Shown here: piece by piece, positions 55,462-62,372 of the stretch
Layout of the letters: every line of letters begins with the position of its first letter
How positions within the stretch are numbered: the stretch's first letter is position 1
NCBI GenBank assembly: GCA_944327225.1
Contig: CALVGZ010000011.1
Location: forward strand, 1-62,372
Direction: 5' to 3'
Length of the DNA: 62,372 bases
Source: Candidatus Gastranaerophilales bacterium
GTDB lineage: Bacteria; Cyanobacteriota; Vampirovibrionia; Gastranaerophilales; Gastranaerophilaceae
Notes under the pieces: generated by a model
The model's database searches: none
What the model was told of the DNA's origin: nothing
Seen by the model: only the letters and a program-made list of their open reading frames with translations
Position numbers and translations under genes: made by a program

Positions 55462-57045
55462 ATGAATTCATATAGTTTTGATAGTTTTAGAGAAAAAACA
55501 AAGCCGATTAATCCTCAAAAATTAAGTATTTTCTACTATAACGACACTCACGGAAACTCGGATCAAATTGCGGGGATTGTTCATAGTGCAAAGCAATTTA
55601 AAGCTGACAGCTTTAATGGTAATTCTGTAAACTTTGTTTTATCTGCAGGAGACAATTATTCCGGAGCTGACGTTAAAAAAAATAATTTTATAGTTAGCTT
55701 AATGCAAAACATTATGGGAGTAGATTTATCCGCAGTAGGAAATCATGAAATAGACGGAGGCGTCAAGGGACTATATGAAGTTGCAAAAAATAGAAAAACG
55801 CAATTTATTGCATCAAATGTTATTTTGCCGGAAAATAGCCCCATAAAAGATATTATTAAGAAATCTACAATTAAAGAACAAAAGGGCGTTAAATACGGTT
55901 TTATTGGAGCAATGCCCGTTGATTTTAAAACTTGCAGTAAAGAAGAAAACCAAAAAGATATTTCTGTTATGGATTTTGACGAATCAATAAAAGCTATGCA
56001 AAATGAAATTAATAACTTAAAATCACAGGGTATAAATAAAATAATCCTACTTTCTCATAGCGGTTATGAACTTGATAAAAAATATGCTCAAAATCTTGAC
56101 GGTGTTGATATAATTGTAGGTGGACATACACATACGGTTGTTGAAGGTGCAGAAAACGACGAAAATATCGTAAAATCTAAGTCAGGCGAACCTGTTTTAA
56201 TTGTTCAGGCAGGCGAAAATGGTAAATATTTTGGAAGAATTGAAGCTGAATTCGATGAAAACGGTATCCTAAAAGAAATTGAAAACAAATTAGAAAGAAG
56301 CATAAACAATAAAAAATGCCCCATTATTGAACATATTAAAGAAGAAAACTTGGGAAAAAGTCCAAAAATTGCCACAATTTCAAAAATAGACCCCTTCCCA
56401 AAAAATAGAAGAATTGCCCCTTGTGCTTGGACTAACGCAGTTGCGGATTCAATGAAAAGTGAGTTAAATACTCAAATAGCCCTAATAAACGCAGCAAATA
56501 TAAGAAAAGTCCCGCAAGCGGGTATATTAACCGAAAGAGATGTTTCTGAATCTGCTCCGATGAAAAATAAACTTTTAAAAACTAAAATAACTCAAAAACA
56601 ATTAATTGAAGCAATTAAATCAGCACTAAGGAGAACTTTCAGTGATAAAGAAGGTGTTCCGGGAATTCTTATTACAAGCGGTATAACTTATAAAGCAGAT
56701 GATAAAGGAAATCTTCTGGAAGCCTATTTTGTTGAAAAAGACGGCACAAAAACTTCAATTGATATAAACAATCCGTCTGAAAATATCATATACACGATTG
56801 CTTATGATAATTTTGTAGCTAAAAAAGATGGAGAGTATCCTGAACTTTATCCTAAGTTTGAAGTTGAAAATTTGGAATTTGATAAAGACACAACAATGAT
56901 AAATTATCTGAACAAATTATCTCAAAAAGATAATCTGGAATTTATTGATGATAAAAGAATTGAAATACAAAGAACATCACAACCGACATTCCAAGGCAAT
57001 AAAATCCAAAACTTTTTAGACTTAACCTGCCCAAAAGCTTCATAA
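55462..57045 (+). CDS. 5'-nucleotidase/UshA-like phosphoesterase with C-terminal F-x-G tail
   Basis: A 527-residue two-domain phosphoesterase. Metallophosphatase motifs: NDTHGN, VGNHEIDGG, LSHSGYELD and VGGHTHTVVEG. The C-terminal 5'-nucleotidase domain holds the substrate-binding loop, here LINAANIRKV instead of the usual N-G-G-G-x-R-type glycine-rich loop, so specificity may differ. UshA relatives are periplasmic, but no signal peptide is present. After the domain a ~25-residue tail carries PTFQG (508-512). ATG 55462 is chosen because TGGTATGAT lies 4 nt upstream; in-frame ATGs at 55438 and 55453 are alternatives. The last ~104 bp overlap uppP on the opposite strand. Confidence 0.78.
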   Translation: MNSYSFDSFREKTKPINPQKLSIFYYNDTHGNSDQIAGIVHSAKQFKADSFNGNSVNFVLSAGDNYSGADVKKNNFIVSLMQNIMGVDLSAVGNHEIDGGVKGLYEVAKNRKTQFIASNVILPENSPIKDIIKKSTIKEQKGVKYGFIGAMPVDFKTCSKEENQKDISVMDFDESIKAMQNEINNLKSQGINKIILLSHSGYELDKKYAQNLDGVDIIVGGHTHTVVEGAENDENIVKSKSGEPVLIVQAGENGKYFGRIEAEFDENGILKEIENKLERSINNKKCPIIEHIKEENLGKSPKIATISKIDPFPKNRRIAPCAWTNAVADSMKSELNTQIALINAANIRKVPQAGILTERDVSESAPMKNKLLKTKITQKQLIEAIKSALRRTFSDKEGVPGILITSGITYKADDKGNLLEAYFVEKDGTKTSIDINNPSENIIYTIAYDNFVAKKDGEYPELYPKFEVENLEFDKDTTMINYLNKLSQKDNLEFIDDKRIEIQRTSQPTFQGNKIQNFLDLTCPKAS

Positions 57046-57784
57046 AATATTTAATACATAAATATCCGACTATAAAAGAAGTTACAAAACCAAGTAAAAG
57101 TGCTTTTATGTTAAATGCCATAATTTCCTTAAAATCAAGCTCCATTAATGGATATACAAGACTTGCAAGAAAGATAACGGGAATACTTATTAAAAAAGAG
57201 AATCTTGCGGCTTCAATTCTGTTCATACCCCTCATAATGGCGGTTGAAATGGTTAAACCGCTTCTTGAAAATCCGGGGAAAACCGCTAAACCCTGAGCAA
57301 TAGAAATCAATATTGCTGTCTTTAAAGATAAATTTTTATTTCCCTTGTACATTTTTTCACTAAATAAAAGTATAAAACCTGTCCCCATAAGAAAAAAGCA
57401 CACTATTTGAGGATTAGCGGTTAAAAATTCAACTTTTTCTTTTAACAATAGTCCTATAATTCCTGTAATAACAACGGATAGAGCAATATATCCGACAAGT
57501 TTTACGTTTTGATTTCTATAATCACTATTTTTAACTGATTTAAAAAATTCTAAACAAATATTTTTCAAATCCCTGAAAAAATATATAACAACAGCAAACA
57601 AAGTAGCTAAATGTACTAAAATATCAAAAAAAATTTCTTCTTGATTAATTTCCTGACTTACGGGAGTACCAGATAGTAAACCGCATATTTCATGCGAAAA
57701 AACAATATGAGCAGAACTTGATATTGGCAAAAACTCGCTCAAACCTTGAATTGCACCGGTTATTACAGCTTGGATAGTTTGCAT
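56942..57784 (-). CDS. uppP: Undecaprenyl-diphosphatase
   Basis: A 280-residue polytopic membrane enzyme that recycles the lipid carrier for peptidoglycan and O-glycans. ITGAIQGLSEFLPISSSAH at the start and FPGFSRSGLTIS are the catalytic BacA/UppP motifs. The end, SLKSFGFYCLGM, also matches the family, so the 3' end is genuine although it overlaps the 5'-nucleotidase gene by 104 bp. ATG 57784 follows GAGG; the family begins at MQTIQAVITG. It lies 10 bp downstream of queD. Confidence 0.93.
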   Translation of the reverse strand: MQTIQAVITGAIQGLSEFLPISSSAHIVFSHEICGLLSGTPVSQEINQEEIFFDILVHLATLFAVVIYFFRDLKNICLEFFKSVKNSDYRNQNVKLVGYIALSVVITGIIGLLLKEKVEFLTANPQIVCFFLMGTGFILLFSEKMYKGNKNLSLKTAILISIAQGLAVFPGFSRSGLTISTAIMRGMNRIEAARFSFLISIPVIFLASLVYPLMELDFKEIMAFNIKALLLGFVTSFIVGYLCIKYFMKLLGRLSLKSFGFYCLGMSVVMFFVFQFFYHQ

Positions 57785-57794
57785 ATAAACCCTC

Positions 57795-58157
57795 TTAATT
57801 TTCTTCAAAATAACTTGCCCGAGAAGTTATTGTCTCCCAAACATCTACACGATAAACCAAATCAAAGCGTTCTTTTGCCTTTTTATAAATAAACCTCGCA
57901 ATAAACTCTGAACTTGGGCTTTCGCCTTTAAATTCAGATAATTCATTCAAATCTTTGTGATCAAGATAGTCTATTATCTCATTTATTTCTTTTTTCAATA
58001 CCTTAAAATCGATTAAGATGTTTGATTTATCAAGTTTATCACCTTTTGCATAAACTTCAACCTTCCAATTGTGTCCATGCGGGTTTTCGCATTTGCCCTT
58101 ATAATTCAACAAATGATGTGCGGATGAAAAACTCGTTTCTATTTTAACTTCGAACAT
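57795..58157 (-). CDS. queD: 6-carboxytetrahydropterin synthase
   Basis: A 120-residue enzyme of queuosine (7-deazaguanine) biosynthesis, converting dihydroneopterin triphosphate. SSAHHLLNY, the zinc-binding PHGHNWKVEV, and LIDFKVLKKEINEIIDYLDHKDLNE are diagnostic. No Shine-Dalgarno: TGTTATCAT lies 6 nt before the ATG. It shares a 61-bp divergent region with the thioesterase gene and is followed closely by uppP. No other que genes are present in the window. Confidence 0.9.
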   Translation of the reverse strand: MFEVKIETSFSSAHHLLNYKGKCENPHGHNWKVEVYAKGDKLDKSNILIDFKVLKKEINEIIDYLDHKDLNELSEFKGESPSSEFIARFIYKKAKERFDLVYRVDVWETITSRASYFEEN

Positions 58158-58172
58158 AGGTTAATGATAACA
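58158..58172 (-). promoter_or_regulatory. Extended -10 of queD, leaderless layout
   Basis: On the minus strand TG-T-TATCAT (hexamer 58164-58169), then TAACCT, then the ATG. Confidence 0.55.
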
Positions 58173-58203
58173 TGAAATAAAACAAGTACAAAAACTTTAT
58201 TTA

Positions 58204-58218
58204 TGATAAAATAGCCCT
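58204..58218 (+). promoter_or_regulatory. Extended -10 of the thioesterase gene, leaderless layout
   Basis: TG-A-TAAAAT (hexamer 58207-58212) followed by six bases and the ATG at 58219. It mirrors the queD promoter on the other strand. Confidence 0.55.
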
Positions 58219-58626
58219 ATGAGTCATGCTTTTAAACAAAAAGTATTTTATGCAGACACAGATGCCTATGGTGTTGTATGGCATGGAAGTTATTTAAGAT
58301 GGCTTGAAATGGGTCGCATTTTTTTGTGCGAAAAAGCAGGTTTTAAGTTATCGGAATTGGTTAAACAGGATATAACTCTCCCTGTTGTTGATTTAAATAT
58401 ACAATATAAATGCGGTGCAAAGCTTGATGATGAAATAATGATACATACTAAAATATCCGATTACGGTAAATTTTATTTAACTTTTCAACAGAAAATAACT
58501 GACGAAAAGGAAGAAAAGACGTATATCAATGCAGTTGTTAAAATTGTTGCGATACACAACGATGGAAAACTATATAGGAGTTTACCCGAGCCTGTTTTAA
58601 AAATATTACAAGCGAATGCTCGGTAA
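58219..58626 (+). CDS. ybgC: Acyl-CoA thioesterase, YbgC/4-hydroxybenzoyl-CoA type
   Basis: A 135-residue hot-dog-fold thioesterase. YADTDAYGVVWHGSYLRWLEMGR contains the catalytic Asp of the DxDxxGVVxHxxY motif (first 20 residues of it). The length is typical. YbgC cleaves short or long acyl-CoA and in proteobacteria is linked to the Tol-Pal system, which is not seen here. A bidirectional terminator follows. Confidence 0.9.
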   Translation: MSHAFKQKVFYADTDAYGVVWHGSYLRWLEMGRIFLCEKAGFKLSELVKQDITLPVVDLNIQYKCGAKLDDEIMIHTKISDYGKFYLTFQQKITDEKEEKTYINAVVKIVAIHNDGKLYRSLPEPVLKILQANAR

Positions 58627-58661
58627 AATTACGGGCTTAAATAATTTAAGCCCGTAATTTT
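58625..58661. terminator. Bidirectional intrinsic terminator
   Basis: A perfect 17-bp stem (58625-58641 and 58645-58661) around a TAA loop, GC-rich in the middle (ACGGGCTT) with A and T runs on both flanks. It separates the convergent thioesterase and umuC genes and should work in both directions. Confidence 0.9.
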
Positions 58662-58664
58662 AAA

Positions 58665-59852
58665 TCATTTAATTCCCATTTTTATAATGCCCTTGCCGAA
58701 TTTTTCTTCAAGTTTATCCCAAGATTTTGAAAGATTTTCTTTTTTAATTGATTCTTCGCCATCAAAAATAGAAATCTGTCTTGTACTCGCGGAAGTTAAT
58801 TTCATGGCACAAAATCCGACAGAACGATAAACAATATCCTTTTTGAACAGTTTATCTAAAATTTGTTTTGAATGTTCAACAAGCTCAAATTCACTGTTAA
58901 CGGGATTGACAAGATTTATTTTAATATCTGAAATTTGAAAATCCTTTGTTCTTAACATAACTGATATACAACCTGTTAAAAGATTTTGACTTCTTAATTT
59001 TTTACAAACCTTATGAATATGAGCATTTAATTCTTTTTGAATAAAATTTTTATCCGTTTGAAACTCTTTAAAACTTTCGCTTCTTGAAATCGACTTTGGT
59101 GCTTCCTGAATTGATTTAACAGGATTAATTGAATTTCCTAAAAGCTCCTGTTTTAAATCTAAACCAACTTTTCCTAAATTTTTCTTTATCCAAATATCTT
59201 CTTGAGATACAAAATCCCAAGCTGTTTGAATTAAATGCTTTTTTAATAAAGCAGTTGTATTTTTCCCAACACCCCAAATTTCGCTTATTAAAGTTGCTTT
59301 TAATTCCTTTTCAATTTCCCTATAACCAATTTTATAGGTTTTATTTTCAATTAACTCCTCTTTTAAAGTTTTTTGAAGATTTTTTGTCTTTTCGCAAGCA
59401 AGTTTAGCTAAAACCTTAGAATAAGAAAGACCCACCGAAACATCAATTCCAACTTCGTTTTTAATATCTTCTACAATTTTTTTAATTATATCCTCATAAG
59501 AACATTTAAAGGTTTTTCTCAAGCCTGTCAAATCCAAAAAAGCTTCATCTATAGAATATATCTCAATATCGGGAGTAAAATCATAAAGCTTATCCATAAC
59601 TCTCTTTGAAATTTCACAATAAAAAGGCAAATTTCCCGATAAGAATACAACTTTTTTGAATTGATTTTTAATCATAAAATAAGGTGCACCCATATTCACA
59701 CCCATCTTTTTAGCTTCATTAGAACGAGAAACAACACATCCGTCATTATTAGATAAAACACAAACAGGCTTTCCTATAAGCTCAGGCTTTAATAGTCTTT
59801 CACATGATACAAAAAAATTGTTACAATCAACAAGTGCTATAACTCTTTTCAT
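58665..59852 (-). CDS. umuC: Y-family DNA polymerase, UmuC-like
   Basis: A 395-residue translesion polymerase. VIALVDCNNFFVSCERLL holds the first catalytic Asp, LSNNDGCVVSRSNEAKK is the UmuC signature, and YSIDEAFLDLTG holds the second catalytic Asp-Glu pair. The little-finger domain and a C-terminal UmuC-type extension follow. It starts at the last base of the lexA stop codon, preceded by AAGGAAA, so the two form one SOS-controlled operon. No separate umuD is present. Confidence 0.92.
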   Translation of the reverse strand: MKRVIALVDCNNFFVSCERLLKPELIGKPVCVLSNNDGCVVSRSNEAKKMGVNMGAPYFMIKNQFKKVVFLSGNLPFYCEISKRVMDKLYDFTPDIEIYSIDEAFLDLTGLRKTFKCSYEDIIKKIVEDIKNEVGIDVSVGLSYSKVLAKLACEKTKNLQKTLKEELIENKTYKIGYREIEKELKATLISEIWGVGKNTTALLKKHLIQTAWDFVSQEDIWIKKNLGKVGLDLKQELLGNSINPVKSIQEAPKSISRSESFKEFQTDKNFIQKELNAHIHKVCKKLRSQNLLTGCISVMLRTKDFQISDIKINLVNPVNSEFELVEHSKQILDKLFKKDIVYRSVGFCAMKLTSASTRQISIFDGEESIKKENLSKSWDKLEEKFGKGIIKMGIK

Positions 59853-60439
59853 TAGCTTATTTTCCTTGTTATGCCAACTGCCACGCCAAAAATTGATAAA
59901 GAATTTTTAGGACGAAGAATCGGATAATCTTTGTTTTCGGGTTTTAAATAAAATCCTTTTTTATCTTTTTTATAAGTTTTTAAAGTAAATTCATTATCTA
60001 TAACAGCAAGAACAATATCGTCGGGATTGGCAATTGAAGTTTTTTTTATAATCACGTAATCACCGTCAAATATTCCGATATCTACCATTGAATCTCCTGA
60101 AACTTTAAAAACAAACGTAGAAGGACTGTTTATATCTAAAAGCACATCAAATGAAATCCTTTTTTCAATTTTATCATCCATAATTGATGCAAAACCTGCT
60201 TTAACATAACTTGAAACAAGTTTTGCACCTAAATATTTAGGATTTATATAAAAATATTCATTATCTTGAATTAAAAAACCTTTATTTTTTAAAATTTCCA
60301 CATATTGTTTTATTGAATTCTTGGATTTATAACCAAATTCATTTTTGATTGTCTCGTAACTGGGTAAAGCTTTTGTTGAAAAAAACTCTTTAAGTTTTTC
60401 AAAAAATTCTCTTTGTCTTTCGGTTAATTCATTTTTCAT
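59852..60439 (-). CDS. lexA: LexA-family SOS repressor
   Basis: A 195-residue repressor. Residues ~1-60 are a winged helix-turn-helix (LTERQREFFEKLKEF; SYETIKNEFGYKSKNSIKQY). The self-cleavage site A81-G82 (YVKAGF) and the serine-lysine dyad S117 (SGDSM) and K154 (FTLKTYK) are intact, so it should be cleaved upon RecA activation. The DNA-binding domain distinguishes it from UmuD, although it might also serve the UmuD role for the polymerase it precedes. A 24-bp palindrome overlaps its -10 element, indicating autoregulation. The mRNA is predicted leaderless. Confidence 0.92.
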   Translation of the reverse strand: MKNELTERQREFFEKLKEFFSTKALPSYETIKNEFGYKSKNSIKQYVEILKNKGFLIQDNEYFYINPKYLGAKLVSSYVKAGFASIMDDKIEKRISFDVLLDINSPSTFVFKVSGDSMVDIGIFDGDYVIIKKTSIANPDDIVLAVIDNEFTLKTYKKDKKGFYLKPENKDYPILRPKNSLSIFGVAVGITRKIS

Positions 60440-60444
60440 AATAA

Positions 60445-60468
60445 TATTATGTACATTTGTACATAATA
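60445..60468. promoter_or_regulatory. LexA operator overlapping the lexA -10
   Basis: A perfect palindrome: arms TATTATGTACA and TGTACATAATA around TT. The core GTAC-N4-GTAC matches the reported cyanobacterial LexA box rather than the CTGT-N8-ACAG type of enterobacteria. On the minus strand the -10 CATAAT (60446-60451) lies within it, six bases from the ATG, so a bound repressor would block transcription directly. Confidence 0.85.
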
Positions 60469-60636
60469 AGTCAAGTAAACTTTAAATGTATTTATATTGA
60501 AAAAAATTTGAATTACTGTAAACTTTTGTAAATTTATTTAATTAAAAAAATAAAAAATAGCAAAAAGAAAAATTCACACACATTTAAAAGCATGTAAACT
60601 CCTCTATAAACTCCGTAATACTAATTCTATCCATCA
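60469..60636 (+). ncRNA. Candidate small RNA between lexA and the Gly-rich gene
   Basis: The 243-bp gap contains no ORF, yet ends in a strong plus-strand terminator (60637-60671) although no plus-strand gene lies between it and the divergent lexA start. A short untranslated transcript is the simplest explanation. The exact 5' end is not visible; the GTAAACT element occurs at ~60523 and again at ~60595. Coordinates are the outer limits. Confidence 0.3.
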
Positions 60637-60671
60637 CGGCTTAATTTGTTCACAAATTAGCCGTTTTTTTT
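60637..60671 (+). terminator. Strong plus-strand intrinsic terminator without an upstream gene
   Basis: CGGCTTAATTTGT pairs with ACAAATTAGCCG (12 pairs, one bulge) and is followed by eight T residues. Read on the minus strand there is no T run after the hairpin, so it does not serve the minus-strand gene that ends at 60683. Confidence 0.75.
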
Positions 60672-60682
60672 ATGGAAAAGAA

Positions 60683-61498
60683 TTATAACTCATCAACCAA
60701 CTTAGAATCAGATTCCATATTAGATTTTAGAGTTTGTCTTACAATGTCTGCTTGAGTATCAAGCATTTTACAAACAGTTTCAATATTTCTTACTTTATCT
60801 TCCAAAATAACGTCAGCATTGTTTGTAATGTTGCCTGTTATATTTTGGTAAGCAGATAAAGCAGCAGAGCCTGTTCCTTGCATTAAGTTGCCGGCTACTA
60901 TTGCTCCAAGCCCGAATTCACCTGCATAAGGTGCTAAAGCCTGCAATATTCCGCCCCAACCGGAAATTAAGCCTGCAATAGGGAGTACAATGTTTTGTCC
61001 AAAGCCAAAACCGCTTGTAGCTCCAGTAGCATAAGACGCGGTGTTAAGAGCCGCTAATCCCGCGGCAGAAACGGCATAACCCGTTGCCATACCTGCAGCT
61101 CCGCCTGTCGGAACTCCGTCTTCTCCAAAACCCATCGAAATGCTTGCAGCACCTGAAGGGAAACCCGAATAACTGGATAAACCTGATACACCAAAAGAAT
61201 TTGTACCTGAATCGAGATAAGAATTTGTCGAATAATTAGGTGACCAATATGAAGTTCCGGGAATATTCATCATTTGAGATCCGCCTAATGTCGGCATAAA
61301 ACTTGAAGGAGAAAATAAATTAGCTAACTGCCACAAAAAACCGCCGGCAGTACCAAATCCTGAACCTGTAGAAGTTGAACCTGAAACGGTTAAATCTCTT
61401 AACCTATCATAGGTTTCATATAATTCAGCTTTTGCAGCGGAACTTGCAGCTCCATATTTATTCGCAATTGTTAACTCGTGGTCATTCTTATAAGACAT
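60683..61498 (-). CDS. Gly/Ala/Ser-rich protein of unknown function
   Basis: A 271-residue protein without a signal peptide. Residues ~1-35 are helical and charged. The middle is dominated by Gly, Ser and Ala with many G-x3-G spacings, and a weakly hydrophobic core at ~135-215 (AGMATGYAVSAAGLAALNTA; LPIAGLISGWGGILQALAPY) could enter membranes. The C-terminal ~45 residues are a charged amphipathic helix (DKVRNIETVCKMLDTQADIV). Helix / glycine-zipper hydrophobic core / helix is seen in secreted pore-forming or translocator proteins, but no family is recognised. GAGG precedes the ATG. Confidence 0.6.
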   Translation of the reverse strand: MSYKNDHELTIANKYGAASSAAKAELYETYDRLRDLTVSGSTSTGSGFGTAGGFLWQLANLFSPSSFMPTLGGSQMMNIPGTSYWSPNYSTNSYLDSGTNSFGVSGLSSYSGFPSGAASISMGFGEDGVPTGGAAGMATGYAVSAAGLAALNTASYATGATSGFGFGQNIVLPIAGLISGWGGILQALAPYAGEFGLGAIVAGNLMQGTGSAALSAYQNITGNITNNADVILEDKVRNIETVCKMLDTQADIVRQTLKSNMESDSKLVDEL

Positions 61499-61631
61499 AC
61501 TTTACCTCGTGTAATCCATCCTAAAATAAATTGTCATAACACACACAATTTACTCTTCGGCATAAGTTTTTAAAACTTTAATGTTTTTTTAAAAAAAGTC
61601 AAATTTTTGTAAAGTTTTTTAAAATTATTAA

Positions 61632-61655
61632 AAAAATGGGGCATTAACTATGCCC
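61632..61655 (-). terminator. Intrinsic terminator for the Cys-rich gene
   Basis: GGGCAT (61639-61644) and ATGCCC (61650-61655) form a 6-bp stem with a 5-nt loop. On the minus strand a run of T residues follows after a short CA gap (61631-61637). Confidence 0.65.
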
Positions 61656-61686
61656 TTTAACCAAAACACAAAAAATAATATGAAAA

Positions 61687-62372
61687 TTAGTTCATTTCAG
61701 TTACACAGCGAACCGAAGTGCCATAAGTACTTTCCTGAGATCCATATCTATATACACTATGATCAAGTAAATAAGCTTTTAGTATACCATTACTATCTGC
61801 AGAAGAATATATCATTGATGCTACACATTTATCAGTATACGCACCATAGCAGTAAGTAATTATATCACATCGAGCAAGATCTATATCGCCAGCATGATTA
61901 CATAACATCAGTCCATTTTGGCCAACCCCTAATGAAGCATTAAACCAACTTTTAGCTTCATCAGGAGTTGCAAGTCTCCAAGTTTTTCCTGCATAATTAA
62001 ATTTAGCACATATTTCATTTGCTGCTTCCCGGTTGCATACTGTTCTTGTGCAACCTGAATACCCGCCGTTATTTGAATCACAATTTTTTGCTGTTGTTCC
62101 CTTCCAGCAGCATTTTTGAGATTGAGCATAACAGTATTCACTTCCTGCTTGAGCTACACTAACAGTATATGGTATTGGAAGCATCAAGCTATCTCCCATA
62201 TTTTTTCTTGTAACGCATAAGTTACCTATTCTCATAAAATTAGAATCAGAACAATTAAAATCTGAACTATTGTTTTCGCAACTTTTTTTATCACTGGATG
62301 GATGGTATCCTTGATTGCAGCTTTCACATTTTCCATCCTTATCACATACCGCACAGTTTGCTACAGTACAAG
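61687..62372 (-). CDS. Cys-rich secreted-type protein, N-terminus beyond the window
   Basis: The frame stays open to the last base of the window, so the gene is partial: at least 228 residues, missing its start. The visible N-terminal part is a CxxC-rich segment (CTVANCAVCDKDGKCESCNQ), like furin/EGF-type extracellular modules. A C-terminal domain follows with paired Cys residues (QKCCWKGTTAKNC; GCTRTVCN) and the WRLATPDEAKSWF...VRCVTEMN pattern, reminiscent of DUF1566/Lcl-type extracellular domains. It is probably a disulfide-stabilised surface or pilus-tip protein; this is inference. An ATG at 62235 is internal, not the true start. Confidence 0.65.
   Translation of the reverse strand, partial: CTVANCAVCDKDGKCESCNQGYHPSSDKKSCENNSSDFNCSDSNFMRIGNLCVTRKNMGDSLMLPIPYTVSVAQAGSEYCYAQSQKCCWKGTTAKNCDSNNGGYSGCTRTVCNREAANEICAKFNYAGKTWRLATPDEAKSWFNASLGVGQNGLMLCNHAGDIDLARCDIITYCYGAYTDKCVASMIYSSADSNGILKAYLLDHSVYRYGSQESTYGTSVRCVTEMN

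Overview
This is a low-GC (roughly 30% by eye), gene-dense chromosomal stretch from a Gram-negative-type bacterium. It has a TolC-like outer-membrane channel, a secreted beta-helix protein with an autotransporter barrel, Sec signal peptides, an orphan flagellar cap gene (fliD) and a FliA-like sigma factor. No rRNA, tRNA, insertion sequence or CRISPR array was seen. The best guess for the organism is a non-photosynthetic relative of Cyanobacteria (Melainabacteria/Vampirovibrionia, perhaps Gastranaerophilales). This rests on a GTAC-N4-GTAC LexA box of the cyanobacterial kind, EF-hand/calpain proteins without signal peptides, and a recurring N-terminal F-x-G motif. It is an inference and needs a phylogeny of DnaE, RlmN or L20.

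Layout. 1-2.6 kb: CsoR-type metal repressor, cation diffusion facilitator, nucleotidyltransferase. 2.6-17.1 kb: accessory proteins, namely a Chlamydia-Pmp-like beta-helix protein, a 913-residue unknown, an EF-hand/coiled-coil M15 peptidase, a GH13 enzyme, a second EF-hand/coiled-coil protein and a calpain-like protease. 17.2-20.2 kb: CNNM/CorC membrane protein and a bicupin-like protein. 20.3-27.4 kb: a phosphonate locus. PEP mutase fused to a cytidylyltransferase, phosphonopyruvate decarboxylase and phosphonoacetaldehyde reductase (minus strand) stand back to back with a small nucleotide-binding protein, a CDP-glycerol-transferase-like enzyme, a GT2 and a radical SAM protein (plus strand). 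Together they could make 2-hydroxyethylphosphonate, activate it as a CMP ester and place it on a surface glycan. 27.4-36.1 kb: core genes (gph-like, fliD, rlmN, rpmI-rplT, an RHH regulator, a zinc ribbon protein, dnaE). 36.2-41.4 kb: a minus-strand run of sigma factor, malQ, metallophosphoesterase, MBL hydrolase and TPR protein. 41.5-47.2 kb: MFS exporter, methyltransferase, GT2, polytopic membrane protein, aminotransferase. 47.3-54.4 kb: small ORF, unknown membrane protein, matrixin-type protease and an EmrAB-TolC exporter with a MarR regulator. 54.4-62.4 kb: DNA methylase, 5'-nucleotidase, uppP, queD, thioesterase, a lexA-umuC SOS operon, a Gly/Ala-rich unknown and a Cys-rich protein cut by the window edge.

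Two patterns cut across genes. First, many genes lack a Shine-Dalgarno sequence and instead carry a -10 hexamer (often extended, TGnTATAAT-like) placed so that transcription should start at the A of the ATG, which predicts leaderless mRNAs. Second, several unrelated proteins without signal peptides share a short terminal [I/P]-x-F-x-G element, usually within the first 50 residues after an MKI/MRI start.
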